Below are positions 17,652 through 26,631 of a stretch of DNA of 64,000 bases, in pieces; the stretch's first letter is position 1, and each line of letters opens with the position of its first letter. The stretch spans positions 124,001-188,000 of the forward strand of contig JACKQB010000002.1 in the NCBI GenBank assembly GCA_024233115.1, in the 5' to 3' direction. The notes below the pieces were generated by a model. It ran no database searches. It had not been told where the DNA came from and saw only the letters and a program-made list of their open reading frames with translations. The DNA comes from Akkermansiaceae bacterium. GTDB taxonomy: Bacteria > Verrucomicrobiota > Verrucomicrobiia > Verrucomicrobiales > Akkermansiaceae. The position numbers and the translations under genes are program-made.

Positions 17652-18245
17652 TTACCGGGATGACTGGTTCAATGCGTAGCGAATTGCCAGTAGTCGCACT
17701 CCGGCGATGAAGGCGGTGGTAATGGGAATGCTGAATTTCTTTTCGAGGCCCAGGTGTTCCAAGCCTAACAAAAGCATCGCCCCCACCAAGGCGGCGGTGG
17801 CATAAATCTCCTTGCGGAAAACCAAGGGCACCTCTGTGCGCAGGATATCACGGATCACTCCCCCGAAGGTGGCCGTGACCACCCCCATACCCGCAGAAGC
17901 CCACCACGACATACCATGGTCCACCGCAACGTGCGTGCCAATACACACAAACACACCCAGACCGAAGGCATCAACCACGGATATCTCCCGACGGAATTTA
18001 TCCCACAAAGCTGGAAAAACCGTCGCACAGGGTGTCGCAATCGCGGCGATGACCACATAGGCCGGGTCGATGAAAACGGGAGGGGGCACATCACCTATCA
18101 GAATGCTTCGCACAGTGCCACCGCCTGTCCCGGTGACGAGAGCCATCACGAAGGTCCCCCAAAAATCCATTCCCTTCTGCCTGCCAGCCAAGGCACCGGA
18201 AACGCAAAAGAGAAAAGTACCAATAATATCCCAATAATAGAGCAT
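17652..18245 (-). CDS. TRIC-family cation channel protein (UPF0126/YicG type)
   Basis: 197 residues from the ATG at 18245 (MLYYWDIIGTFLFCVSGAL). Two internally repeated halves each carry three membrane segments, with the conserved turn GTGGGTVRSILIGDVPP in the first and ATFGGVIRDILRTEVPLVF in the second. This duplicated GGG-x-x-R-D/S layout is diagnostic of the prokaryotic TRIC/UPF0126 family, which forms trimeric potassium-permeable channels in the inner membrane. It follows the SDR gene by 40 bp in the same direction. Physiological role in bacteria is poorly defined; ion homeostasis is the general inference. Confidence 0.88.
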   Translation of the reverse strand: MLYYWDIIGTFLFCVSGALAGRQKGMDFWGTFVMALVTGTGGGTVRSILIGDVPPPVFIDPAYVVIAAIATPCATVFPALWDKFRREISVVDAFGLGVFVCIGTHVAVDHGMSWWASAGMGVVTATFGGVIRDILRTEVPLVFRKEIYATAALVGAMLLLGLEHLGLEKKFSIPITTAFIAGVRLLAIRYALNQSSR

Positions 18246-18284
18246 CACAGCAGGCAGGTTGTGAGATATGCGCGGCAAGTCTGG

Positions 18285-19112
18285 CTACAAGCCTTTGCGT
18301 GGCCGCCGTCCCATGATGAGCCGAAGTGCCGCAATGGGCAGCAAACCGATGGCTGCCGCTGCAACCGCGACTTTCAAGCCGGGATAGTGTCGCGCCTTGC
18401 CCCGCTGCAGGGCGGAAATGCCTTCGGCAACAACTTGCTCGCTGCTGACGTAAACCATTTCCCCGCCGGGGGTCACATTGGCGTGCCCGCCGCGCTGGGC
18501 GACGCTACCAAACGCGGTATGCACAGGACCGGGACACAGGGCCAACACGTTGATCCCGTGACTCCTGAGTTCGATGCGTAGCGCTTCAGAAAAACTGGTG
18601 ACGTATGCCTTGGTGGCCGCGTAAACCGCGAAGTCAGGGATCGGCAGAATACTCGCCAATGAGCTGACATTGAGGATATCCCCTCCTCCACCCGCGATCA
18701 TTCCCGGTAGGAATCCGTGAGTCAGATGAGTCAGTGCCACCATGTTCACCTGCATCATCGAATCCACTTTCCGCCATGACGATGAGCTGAATTCACCGTA
18801 GTCGCCCATCCCGGCGTTATTGACTAACAGGTCAGGCGTGAACGCCATCGCTTCAAGCATTTTAAAAAGCCCTTCCCGGTCACCGACATGCGTTAGATCC
18901 GTAGGCACACAATGAACCTCGGTGCCGGGTGACGACAGGTCAAGCTCGCTGGCAAGCTGTTTCAGCAGGTCACCACGTCGGGCCACCAGGATCATGGCTT
19001 CGCACTCCGGTGCAAGCTGCCGGGCAAACTCAGCCCCCAGACCCGAAGACGCCCCGGTGACCAGGGCGCAACGGTATCGCCGTGAGGTGTCCGCTACCGG
19101 AGAGGTGTGCAT
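18285..19112 (-). CDS. short-chain dehydrogenase/reductase
   Basis: 275 residues of the classical SDR type. TGASSGLGAEFA is the nucleotide-binding TGxxxGxG motif, NNAG stabilises the sheet, and YAATKAYV carries the catalytic Tyr-x-x-x-Lys. CPGPVHTAFG marks the substrate loop. The C-terminal residues (about 225-270) include a hydrophobic stretch (VAVAAAAIGLLPIAALRLIMG) that could anchor it to the membrane, a layout seen in DltE/SDR proteins acting on lipids or hydrophobic substrates. It is followed by the TRIC gene and preceded within 10 bp by a small conserved gene, so it sits in a leftward operon. Substrate unknown. Confidence 0.85.
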   Translation of the reverse strand: MHTSPVADTSRRYRCALVTGASSGLGAEFARQLAPECEAMILVARRGDLLKQLASELDLSSPGTEVHCVPTDLTHVGDREGLFKMLEAMAFTPDLLVNNAGMGDYGEFSSSSWRKVDSMMQVNMVALTHLTHGFLPGMIAGGGGDILNVSSLASILPIPDFAVYAATKAYVTSFSEALRIELRSHGINVLALCPGPVHTAFGSVAQRGGHANVTPGGEMVYVSSEQVVAEGISALQRGKARHYPGLKVAVAAAAIGLLPIAALRLIMGRRPRKGL

Positions 19113-19120
19113 GTTGATAC

Positions 19121-19549
19121 CTAGGCAGGTGCTTGTTGTGGCTTCTGCTGCGCGTCAACCTTCACAATACGCAGCGGCAGACGTTGGATCAGCTCGTCAT
19201 CGATACTGATATCGATGAAGTAGACACCGGCCTCGGAGAACTTGAGCCCTTGCAGGTTGAGGATCAGGTTGCGGTGCAGGAACGGCACATTGTCGGGAAG
19301 CTCAACGGGCATATCAGCATCGATGGGCATTTTCTCATCGAGGGATTTGCCATCACCATCGATGATGTTGACCGAGAACTTGTGGGGACCGTTGTCGTCC
19401 GGTGTAATACACAGACGCAGGGCGAGGCAGCAATGTGGCTGGACCACAGGCAATGCTGGCGCGGCAAGCACGTCAATCGTTCCGGAAACAACCATTTTAC
19501 CGTTATAATCAGCGGCAAAATCACAGAGAGTAGCAATTTGAATATCCAT
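19121..19549 (-). CDS. conserved hypothetical protein, DUF6941-like
   Basis: 142 residues with no signal peptide or membrane segment. The N-terminus (MDIQIATLCDFAADYNGK, then VSGTIDVL and a Cys-Cys within a beta strand) resembles the DUF6941 family as I remember it, small beta-sandwich proteins whose role is undefined. PDNVPFLHRNLILNLQGLKF and a final YFIDISIDDELI segment suggest a C2-like or fibronectin-like fold. It lies 8 bp upstream of the SDR gene in the same direction. The family assignment is from memory and should be taken as tentative. Confidence 0.6.
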   Translation of the reverse strand: MDIQIATLCDFAADYNGKMVVSGTIDVLAAPALPVVQPHCCLALRLCITPDDNGPHKFSVNIIDGDGKSLDEKMPIDADMPVELPDNVPFLHRNLILNLQGLKFSEAGVYFIDISIDDELIQRLPLRIVKVDAQQKPQQAPA

Positions 19550-19628
19550 AGTCAGATGCCTTTATCGCAGGCGCAGCTTGTTTGCACCTAAATGGTTGAC
19601 TAGTCCACCCATAAAAACGGGAAATGTC

Positions 19629-20684
19629 TTAGTCGGACTGACCGGACTCAAGCTGATCCAGGCGGCTGCGAAGCTCCCTCACGGTGGCCGCCAGCTTCGG
19701 TAACCTGGCGACGTGTGCTTTGACTTTCAGGGTTTCCTTTATTTTGCGCGCCGGCATGCCCATGTAGACCTCACCTCCATCCAAGTCCCCCATGACCCCG
19801 GCCTTGGCGGTGACGATGGCATGATCACCAATCTTGATATGGCCCACACAACCCGATTTTGCCGCCATGGTAACGTAGTTGCCAAGCTTGGCACTGCCCG
19901 ACAGCCCGGACTGCGCCACCACCAGGCAATGCTTCCCGGTCGTCACGTTGTGCCCGATCTGGACCAGGTTATCGATCTTGGTTCCTTCCCCGACAACCGT
20001 TTTACCAAACCGCGCCCGGTCGATGGTTGAATTCGCCCCGATTTCCACATCGTCTCCCAGGACAACGATTCCGACCTGATCGACTTTGACATGTTTGCCA
20101 TCAACCAGTTCGTAGCCATAGCCATCGGAGCCGATGACACAGCCAGGTTGTAAAATCACCCTGTTGCCGATGATGCAGCCTTCACGAATCGTGGTATTGG
20201 CGTGAAACAAACAGTTTTCGCCAATCCTGACCCCTGCCCCGACGACCGAGCCTGATCCGATTTCGGTGCCGTTGCCAATGCTGGCCCCGGATTCAATGAC
20301 GGCACCGGCCTTGACACAGACTTGCTCAGGGTCGAGCTCCGCATCCTCGGCAATGTGGGCGGCGGGGGAAATCCCCGGAACAAACTTTGGCCCCTGACTG
20401 ATAAAATGTTTCACCACCTGGCCAAACGAGAAGGATGGATTCTCGACTTCGATCAGAGCCACCGATTCCTTCGGCGCGGGGTCAGCCGGGACAGCAGACG
20501 ACACCAGAACCGCACTGGCGTCGGTCTCCAGGAAGTCGTGGTAGTATTTTTCATTTCCTAAAAAGGAAACATCCCCGGAGTCGGCCTCATCGAGCGATGC
20601 CACACCTGTAATGTCAGCAGCATTGCCCGGGCGAATCAATTTCCCTCCCGTCAGCGAGACGAGTTCATCCAGTGTTAGTTTCAT
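19629..20684 (-). CDS. lpxD: UDP-3-O-acylglucosamine N-acyltransferase
   Basis: 351 residues. An N-terminal uridine-binding domain (through about residue 105, with GKLIRPGNAADITGVASLDEAD) is followed by a long left-handed beta-helix made of hexapeptide repeats (GNGTEIGSGSVVGAGV and similar), including IGHNVTTGKH with the catalytic histidine, then a C-terminal coiled helix. LpxD adds the second 3-hydroxyacyl chain in lipid A synthesis in the cytoplasm, showing that the organism makes LPS. The gene lies directly downstream of the Skp-like gene, the usual bamA-skp-lpxD arrangement, though bamA itself is not next to it here. Confidence 0.95.
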   Translation of the reverse strand: MKLTLDELVSLTGGKLIRPGNAADITGVASLDEADSGDVSFLGNEKYYHDFLETDASAVLVSSAVPADPAPKESVALIEVENPSFSFGQVVKHFISQGPKFVPGISPAAHIAEDAELDPEQVCVKAGAVIESGASIGNGTEIGSGSVVGAGVRIGENCLFHANTTIREGCIIGNRVILQPGCVIGSDGYGYELVDGKHVKVDQVGIVVLGDDVEIGANSTIDRARFGKTVVGEGTKIDNLVQIGHNVTTGKHCLVVAQSGLSGSAKLGNYVTMAAKSGCVGHIKIGDHAIVTAKAGVMGDLDGGEVYMGMPARKIKETLKVKAHVARLPKLAATVRELRSRLDQLESGQSD

Positions 20685-20705
20685 GACGCGATGAGCTACT
20701 TCGGA

Positions 20706-21305
20706 TTAGTTTCCCTCCCCTTCATTCAGGCGCGTGATGATCTCATCGGTGATGTCGACCGCTCCCTCAAGATGGACAAACAGGGGGACGTTACGCGTCG
20801 TGTGCCCTCCCGTCTCAATGACCATGTGGTATTTCTTTTCCAAGGCGTAGACTTGAATCGACTGGGTAATCTGGTCGAGAATCAGCTTGGCTTCGCTGGA
20901 GATCTCATTGGCAAGCTGGCGTTTTCCCTTTTCGAAAAAGTCACGCCGGTCCTGTTCGAGAGCCACAGCATCCCGACCGAGACTACGGAACTTGGCATCC
21001 ATTTTCGCTTTGTCCTCGGCACTCATGGTGCCCTCATTCGCCTTGTACTGCTGGTGCATGCGGCTGCGCTCCATCTGGTATTCGTTGATCACCGCCAGAC
21101 GGTCATTGTTTTCCTTCTCCAGCGATTCCTTGGTATCTTCGATCTTTTTCTGGGATTCCTTCGAATACTTCCATTCATTGAAAACCTTACGCACATCGAC
21201 CGATGCAATACGCATCCCTTGGCTCATCTCATCGGTTTTCTCTTGGCCATGGGCAGAGCTGCCGACCATGGCCACAACCATCGGGAGTAAAAAGGCGAAC
21301 TTCAT
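20706..21305 (-). CDS. OmpH/Skp-family periplasmic chaperone
   Basis: 199 residues from the ATG at 21305 (MKFAFLLPMVVAMVGSSAHGQ, a signal peptide). The mature protein opens with MRIASVDVRKVFNEW, the conserved strand of OmpH, and continues as a long charged coiled coil (about residues 45-125) before returning to the small beta body (YHMVIETGGHTTRNVPLF). Skp trimers hold unfolded outer-membrane proteins in tentacle-like helices. It precedes lpxD by 22 bp in the same direction, the family's usual partner. Divergent from the U32 gene. Confidence 0.9.
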   Translation of the reverse strand: MKFAFLLPMVVAMVGSSAHGQEKTDEMSQGMRIASVDVRKVFNEWKYSKESQKKIEDTKESLEKENNDRLAVINEYQMERSRMHQQYKANEGTMSAEDKAKMDAKFRSLGRDAVALEQDRRDFFEKGKRQLANEISSEAKLILDQITQSIQVYALEKKYHMVIETGGHTTRNVPLFVHLEGAVDITDEIITRLNEGEGN

Positions 21306-21454
21306 GGGGAAATTGATACTTTTAATACTTAAGATAAGCAAGCATTATGCGGAAATCTCTGACACAATGTTCTTTCCAGCGATGCCCTCTTCCCCTAGCA
21401 CGGGCGGCGCTCCCATCCGACCACACTCTCTCCCACAACCAAAACCACATCACC

Positions 21455-22723
21455 GTGACTGATCCAAGCCTAGCCACACTTCCAGAAACCGAACTGCTCG
21501 CTCCCGCCGGCTGCTTTCCCTCATTGCAGGCAGCCATCGACAATGGAGCGGATTCCGTTTATTTCGGTCTCGCCCAGCTCAACATGCGGGCACGGGCACG
21601 CAGGTCGTTCAATGTGCCGGACCTGAGGGAAATCATCACCCGGCTTCACGATGCCGGGGTCAAGGGGTGCCTGACACTCAACACACTGCTCTACGAACAC
21701 GATCTGAACCTCGCACGCAAGATGCTGGAAACAGCCAGGGAGGAAAATGTCGACGCCGTGATTCTCTCCGATATGGCGGCGATGCAGATGGCCAATGAAC
21801 TCGGGCTGGAAGTCCACTTGTCGACCCAGCTTTCACTTTCCAACTACGATTCCGTCAAATTCTACGCCCCTTACTGCGACCGCGTGGTGCTCGCACGCGA
21901 GTTGAATTTGAAAATGATCAAGTCGATCTACGATAAAATCAAGGCCAACGGCCTGGTCGGCCGGGCTGGTCGGGAAATGGAAATCGAAGCCTTCGCCCAC
22001 GGCGCCCTCTGTATCGCGGTATCGGGCCGGTGCGGCATGAGTCTGTTCACCTCCAACGCCTCGGCCAATCGCGGCGCCTGTGAGCAGAACTGCAGGAAAG
22101 AATACACCGTCACCGATACGGAAACCGGCAAGCAGTTGAAGGTGGATAACAACTTTATCATGAGCCCTAACGACATCGCCACCCTCGATTTCATGGACGA
22201 GTTCCTCAAGGCGGGCATCCGGGTGCTCAAGATCGAAGGCCGCGGTCGCAGCCCGGAATACGTCGCCACCGTCACCCGCGCCTACCGCAAGGCCATCGAC
22301 GCCGTGCATGCCGGCGAATTCAACAAGGAGTTTGTCAAATCCCTCTACCCCCAGTTAGAGACTGTCTACAACCGCGGTCTCTCCAGCGGCTACTACCTCG
22401 GTCGCGAACAAGGATGGTCGGCCGACTACGGCAACAAGTCCAAACGTCGCAAAGTCCTCGTCGGCCACGTCGCCCACGCCTACCGCAAAGCGGGTGTCAT
22501 CGAAGTCCGGTCATCCGCCACCACGTTGAAAACAGGCGACGACATCCTCGTCATCGGCAACTCCACCGGTGTCATCGAAGGCAAGGTCGGAGAAATGCGC
22601 GTCCTCCTGGAAAACGGGGACATGATTGTCTCAGATGAATGCTCTAACGGCCAGACCCTGACCTTAAAGGTCGCTGGCAAGATCCGCACCAACGACAAGC
22701 TGTTCAAAGTCGAAGACGCCTGA
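21455..22723 (+). CDS. U32-family protein (TrhP/YegQ-like)
   Basis: 422 residues from a GTG at 21455 (VTDPSLATLPETELLAPAG); an ATG at 21347 would leave only 41 bp to the divergent gene and adds a poor N-terminus. ELLAPAG begins the TIM-barrel domain. The U32 signature is present in full near residues 177-195: EAFAHGALC then SGRCGMS, with further cysteines at ACEQNC that can ligate an iron-sulfur cluster. Relatives include TrhP, needed for 5-hydroxyuridine in tRNA wobble positions, RlhA for 23S rRNA hydroxylation, and UbiU/V. A C-terminal beta-barrel domain is present. The small ferredoxin gene 19 bp downstream could supply electrons. Role in RNA hydroxylation is inferred. Confidence 0.85.
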   Translation: MTDPSLATLPETELLAPAGCFPSLQAAIDNGADSVYFGLAQLNMRARARRSFNVPDLREIITRLHDAGVKGCLTLNTLLYEHDLNLARKMLETAREENVDAVILSDMAAMQMANELGLEVHLSTQLSLSNYDSVKFYAPYCDRVVLARELNLKMIKSIYDKIKANGLVGRAGREMEIEAFAHGALCIAVSGRCGMSLFTSNASANRGACEQNCRKEYTVTDTETGKQLKVDNNFIMSPNDIATLDFMDEFLKAGIRVLKIEGRGRSPEYVATVTRAYRKAIDAVHAGEFNKEFVKSLYPQLETVYNRGLSSGYYLGREQGWSADYGNKSKRRKVLVGHVAHAYRKAGVIEVRSSATTLKTGDDILVIGNSTGVIEGKVGEMRVLLENGDMIVSDECSNGQTLTLKVAGKIRTNDKLFKVEDA

Positions 22724-22742
22724 CCCCCGCCCCCCGACAACC

Positions 22743-22964
22743 ATGGTCAAAATCCGTCATAAGAAACCCGAGTGCATCGGCTGCCGTCTCTGCGCCGACG
22801 TCGCACCGCAGTATTTCGAGATGGATGACGAAGGCCTCGCACAGCTCATCAACTCCACACCCCAAGGCGTTTTCCAAATCGCCGAGGGTTTTGACGAGGA
22901 TCTGGAGGAGCTCCAACAAGCCGAGGAAGGCTGCCCGGTGGATATTATTTACATCAACAAGTAG
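22743..22964 (+). CDS. single-cluster ferredoxin
   Basis: 73 residues. Cysteines at 11, 14 and 17 (CIGCRLC) and at 64 (EEGCPV) form the ligand set of one [4Fe-4S] cluster, with the usual CP turn. The body is acidic, as expected of an electron carrier. It begins 19 bp after the U32 gene with the same orientation, so the two are probably cotranscribed; U32 proteins that hydroxylate RNA or quinones need iron-sulfur chemistry, which makes a donor-acceptor pairing plausible but unproven. Confidence 0.88.
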   Translation: MVKIRHKKPECIGCRLCADVAPQYFEMDDEGLAQLINSTPQGVFQIAEGFDEDLEELQQAEEGCPVDIIYINK

Positions 22965-23275
22965 TCGTCCAGTCACCCCACCCGATCCTTTTCATTGTCC
23001 TGGCACCGCTCTGTCTATTCATAATCCAGGCACGTCCCTGACCGGAATCTCATTTGCGGCAGAAAAATTTCCATCAGCAGGAATCGAGCGAGGCTGGGCG
23101 AGGCTGGGCGAGGGACGATTATTAACTCGACGACCATCAAGGAGTTGATATTGTCTGATGTTAGCTGTTACCCCCCGGTTCACCAAAATCATCGCGTCTG
23201 TGGAATCACTGCTGTCAACCTTCTTTTGTCTGCATCAGCCACCGTGCGTCGGGTTCTGCCGAGGTCATCACTACC
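22965..23275. other. intergenic region with a short tandem repeat
   Basis: About 310 bp without a credible gene. The only notable structure is a 10-bp unit AGGCTGGGCG repeated twice with a partial third copy at 23091-23114. It probably holds the promoter of the gene at 23276. Confidence 0.4.
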
Positions 23276-23884
23276 ATGAAAACAACCATCCTCCTCGCCA
23301 CACTCGCCGTTTATTGTAGCCTCATACCAGCAAATGCCCGTGAGATTCTTTCATCCCTCCGGCCTGCGGAAGCCAAAGCGCTTGCCGCCGCCGAGGAGGG
23401 ATTGAAAAAGGAAACCACCGCGCGACTCGGGTCAGCAAGCGCGACTACCGTGGCCGGCGCCAAGGAAATCCTCGCGCTCCTTGCCAAGCCCCGCATTGCA
23501 CCAGGCAAAAACGTCGCTCTCAACGGGAAATGGAAAGTCCGCAGTTGCCAGGTCAATCAAACCGGCGTGTATTGCTACCCGTTTTTACCCTGTGAATTCC
23601 GGATGGAAACAGAAACATCCATCAATCTCATCAAGAACACCGGGTCCCAGCGCCGCATGGGGGTCATCGGCGACGACGGCAAAGGAAATCTCATGTTTAT
23701 CGGCGCCAAGTATTATCAGGGCGAGCCCCCCGGAGCCTACAGCGGCTTTCAAGCCGAGGGGGTCAAAACCAAGCCTGAGCGCGACAGCTATGGTTACCTG
23801 TATCGGCTTGGAAAAGACCATCTGATCCTCATTTTCGGTGAAACCGTTTACGGCCGGGAAATCTACGAATTCAAGAAAAACTGA
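23276..23884 (+). CDS. secreted hypothetical protein, DUF4893-like
   Basis: 202 residues. A signal peptide (MKTTILLATLAVYCSLIPANA) is followed by an Ala/Glu-rich helical stretch and a C-terminal beta domain containing GKWKVRSCQVNQTGVYCYPF, FRMETETSINLIKNTGSQRRMG and YGYLYRLGKDHLILIF. This pattern resembles DUF4893, a periplasmic beta-barrel-like family of unknown function; the assignment is from memory. It is followed after one base by a single-pass membrane protein and the pair is likely translated together. Confidence 0.65.
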   Translation: MKTTILLATLAVYCSLIPANAREILSSLRPAEAKALAAAEEGLKKETTARLGSASATTVAGAKEILALLAKPRIAPGKNVALNGKWKVRSCQVNQTGVYCYPFLPCEFRMETETSINLIKNTGSQRRMGVIGDDGKGNLMFIGAKYYQGEPPGAYSGFQAEGVKTKPERDSYGYLYRLGKDHLILIFGETVYGREIYEFKKN

Positions 23885-23885
23885 G

Positions 23886-24407
23886 ATGGATGCCGCCAGG
23901 CCAGCGGGAGAAAACGCGAACAGGTCCGGGCTTTTCGGCTGTCTGGGCATCGGCGTGGCCGTGCTTGCCCTCGTGGCCGTGATCGTCATCGCCATCAACC
24001 GGTATCAGGATAACAAAAACGAAGAAATCCGCACGCAATGGCTCGAACCGTGGTGCCAAGCCATCGGCGAAGGCCGGGCCGAGGATGCATGGCACACATT
24101 GACGACGGAGGGTTACCGGAAAGACCGGAACAAAGACAAATACCTCGCGAACTATCAGGAGGCGTCAAAGAAATGGGGCAAACTGGTCTCCGCCACGGTC
24201 TTCAACAGCCAAGGTACAAAGCAACCCGGCCGCCCCCCCTTCCAGACCGCAAAAGTGCAGACATTCTGGGAAGACAACGGTAAAAAAATCCAGATCAATC
24301 TATACATCGAATTGATCAAAGACGCGGATGGCATTTACCGACAAGACGGCGGCTACATCGGCAGCACCGAAAACCCCGGAGCAAACATGCCCGGCGGCCC
24401 ATGGTAG
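23886..24407 (+). CDS. single-pass membrane protein of unknown function
   Basis: 173 residues from the ATG at 23886, two bases after the upstream stop, which implies translational coupling. One transmembrane helix (about residues 16-38, CLGIGVAVLALVAVIVIAI) places the C-terminal domain outside the cytoplasm. That domain (WLEPWCQAIGEGRAEDAWHTLTTEGYR onwards) looks like an NTF2/DUF4019-like alpha+beta fold used as a sensor or binding module, but I cannot assign a family. Partner of the preceding secreted protein by context only. Confidence 0.65.
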   Translation: MDAARPAGENANRSGLFGCLGIGVAVLALVAVIVIAINRYQDNKNEEIRTQWLEPWCQAIGEGRAEDAWHTLTTEGYRKDRNKDKYLANYQEASKKWGKLVSATVFNSQGTKQPGRPPFQTAKVQTFWEDNGKKIQINLYIELIKDADGIYRQDGGYIGSTENPGANMPGGPW

Positions 24408-24569
24408 TTTTTTCCAACATAAAAAAGAGGGGTGTTTCTCTCCAAGAACGGCCTGGATGCAGCTCTTACGTCCTCCCTTTTTAGGAAAAGAAAGCTCGTC
24501 GGCTTCACGGCGGTCGAAACGAACACCGGCGAAGCCTGCAAAGACTTCGCTACGCACGTCTCATGCCAT

Positions 24570-24605
24570 AAAAACGCGGAGCCACCTAACAAGGCAACCC
24601 CGCGT
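24570..24605 (-). terminator. intrinsic terminator of mdh
   Basis: On the minus strand ACGCGG...CCGCGT closes a 13-bp stem with several G-U pairs around a TTGTTA loop, followed by TTTTTATGG. It lies about 27 bp after the mdh stop codon. Confidence 0.75.
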
Positions 24606-24631
24606 GGGATGATTCGTTTTTCTAACAATAA

Positions 24632-25615
24632 TTAGATAAGGTCGGCAACGGCCTCGCGCTCTTCGCGGAGCTCTTGGACGGTGGCGTCGACTTTCTCGCG
24701 GGAGAATGCGTCGAGTTCAACACCGGGGACAACGTCCCAGCGGCCATCGGCATCCACCTTGATGGGCATGGAGGCGATCAGGCCGGCATCGATGCCGTAA
24801 GATCCGTCGGAACAGACTGCAACGCTGGTCCAGTCGCCATCCGGCGTTGGTGTGGTCAGGCTGCGGACGGTGTCGACGACACCATTGGCGGCAGAAGCGG
24901 CGGATGAAGCACCACGTGCGGCGATGATCGCGGCACCGCGCTGCTGCACGGTCTTGATGAACTCACCCTGGAGCCAGTCGGTGTCGGTGATGACCTCGGT
25001 GACGGGTTTGCCATTGATTTTGGCGTTGGTGTAGTCGGGATACTGGGTGGCGGAGTGGTTGCCCCAGATGCACATGTTGGTGATGTCGCTGTTGTGGCAA
25101 CCGGCCTTGGCGGCGAGCTGGGACTTGGCGCGGTTCTCGTCGAGGCGGGTCATGGCGAAGAAACGGTCGTTGGGCACGCCGTCGGCATTATTCATGGCGA
25201 TCAGGGCGTTGGTGTTGCAGGGGTTTCCGACAACCAGCACACGGACGTCATCGGCGGCATTGGCGGCAATCGCCTTGCCCTGTCCGGTGAAGATACCGCC
25301 GTTGACCTTGAGCAGGTCACCGCGCTCCATACCGGGGCCACGTGGGACGGAGCCAACCAGCAGTGCCCAGTTGGCACCCTTGAAACCTTCGTTGAGGTCA
25401 GAGGTGGCAACGATCTCGTTGAGCAGCGGGAATGCGCAGTCGTCGAGCTCCATGATCACACCCTGGAGTGCTTTCATGCCTGGCTCGATCTCGATGAGAC
25501 GAAGATTGACGGGTTGATCCGGGCCGAACATGGCGCCGGATGCGATACGGAAGAGCAGTGCATAACCGATCTGGCCGGCAGCACCTGTGACTGAAACAGT
25601 GATAGGTGGTTTCAT
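24632..25615 (-). CDS. mdh: malate dehydrogenase
   Basis: 327 residues from the ATG at 25615 (MKPPITVSVTGAAGQIGYALL). GAAGQIG is the NAD-binding turn; TRLDENRAK and NHSATQYPDY carry the substrate arginine and the catalytic histidine of the cytosolic-type (type 2) malate dehydrogenase. The enzyme interconverts malate and oxaloacetate in the citric acid cycle. The length matches the family. It is transcribed leftward after ribF with a 77-bp gap and has a strong terminator behind it. Together with sdhCAB elsewhere in the window it documents an oxidative citric acid cycle. Confidence 0.96.
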   Translation of the reverse strand: MKPPITVSVTGAAGQIGYALLFRIASGAMFGPDQPVNLRLIEIEPGMKALQGVIMELDDCAFPLLNEIVATSDLNEGFKGANWALLVGSVPRGPGMERGDLLKVNGGIFTGQGKAIAANAADDVRVLVVGNPCNTNALIAMNNADGVPNDRFFAMTRLDENRAKSQLAAKAGCHNSDITNMCIWGNHSATQYPDYTNAKINGKPVTEVITDTDWLQGEFIKTVQQRGAAIIAARGASSAASAANGVVDTVRSLTTPTPDGDWTSVAVCSDGSYGIDAGLIASMPIKVDADGRWDVVPGVELDAFSREKVDATVQELREEREAVADLI

Positions 25616-25692
25616 AGTTATTTTGGGTCGAAATGGAATAGCCACAGGCAAGAGCAAGCGTCAAACCGATATCCTGTCTTATGGCCGAAATA

Positions 25693-26631
25693 TCAGGATC
25701 TGCAGTGGTTTCGGCAGAAAGCGACATCAGCGCGGATTTGAGCCATGAGCGCATCGATGGAGTCGAATTTCTGTTCCTCGCGTACGTATTTCAAGAAACG
25801 AACCTCCATCTCACTGCCGTAGAGGTCACCGGAGTAGTCCAGCAGGTGGACTTCCAGCATGCGCCTGGCACCCTCACCTTCAACGGTCGGGCGCACACCA
25901 AGGTTCCCTGCCCCGCAAACCACCTCGCCATTTTCCAAGGTGGCTTCAACGGCCCACACCCCGTCGGTGGGAAGTTGTTCGTTGTGGACCCTGAGGTTGG
26001 CCGTGGGAAATCCTATGGTCCTACCCAGCTGGCGACCTTCCACCACCGTGCCAAGGACGGTGTATTCCCTGCCGAGCATGGCGTGGGCTGCCTTCATGTT
26101 GCCATCGCGGATGGCTTGTCGGACCCGGGTGCTGCTGACACGTTCACCATCGACCATCACGGCTTCGGTGGAAATGATACGTATGCCGTTTTTACCGCCG
26201 AATTCCTCAAGTAATGCGATGTCGCCTTGCCTCTGTTTACCAAATTTCCAGTCCTCACCGATGGCGAGTGTCTTGAGCCGGGGGCTGGCATCCTTCAGTG
26301 ATGTCAAAAAATCAAGGGCCTCGCAGTTGGCGAACTCCTCGGTAAAAGCAATCACGACCAGGACATCCACGCCGAGACCGGCAAGCAATTCCCGTTTGTG
26401 GTTCAGGGAGGCTAAAATCCTCTGCGGCGCGACCTTGGGGGCGAGCACCCGGATGGGATGGGGGTCGAAGGTCAGGACTCCAGCCACACCACCATCCAGC
26501 TTGGCGGCGTCGACCGCAGACCGGATCACCGCCTGGTGGCCGATATGCACACCATCGAACACGCCCAGCGCAAGATGCAGGGGGCGGTCGATCAAGCGTA
26601 AGTCGTTCAGGTTTTCAATAAGTCGCACCAT
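25693..26631 (-). CDS. ribF: bifunctional riboflavin kinase / FAD synthetase
   Basis: 312 residues. The N-terminal FAD synthetase half carries LALGVFDGVHIGHQ (residues 19-33), the nucleotidyl-transfer HxGH motif, and VSSTRVRQAI. The C-terminal flavokinase half has GRTIGFPTANLRV near residue 205, the family's PTAN motif. It makes FMN and FAD from riboflavin in the cytoplasm. Its start overlaps the end of a small zinc-ribbon gene by 17 bp, so translation is probably coupled. Confidence 0.95.
   Translation of the reverse strand: MVRLIENLNDLRLIDRPLHLALGVFDGVHIGHQAVIRSAVDAAKLDGGVAGVLTFDPHPIRVLAPKVAPQRILASLNHKRELLAGLGVDVLVVIAFTEEFANCEALDFLTSLKDASPRLKTLAIGEDWKFGKQRQGDIALLEEFGGKNGIRIISTEAVMVDGERVSSTRVRQAIRDGNMKAAHAMLGREYTVLGTVVEGRQLGRTIGFPTANLRVHNEQLPTDGVWAVEATLENGEVVCGAGNLGVRPTVEGEGARRMLEVHLLDYSGDLYGSEMEVRFLKYVREEQKFDSIDALMAQIRADVAFCRNHCRS

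Noticed and set aside
23091..23114. Tandem AGGCTGGGCG units as a possible CRISPR-like or VNTR locus
   Set aside because: Only two full copies with no spacers; too short to be either.
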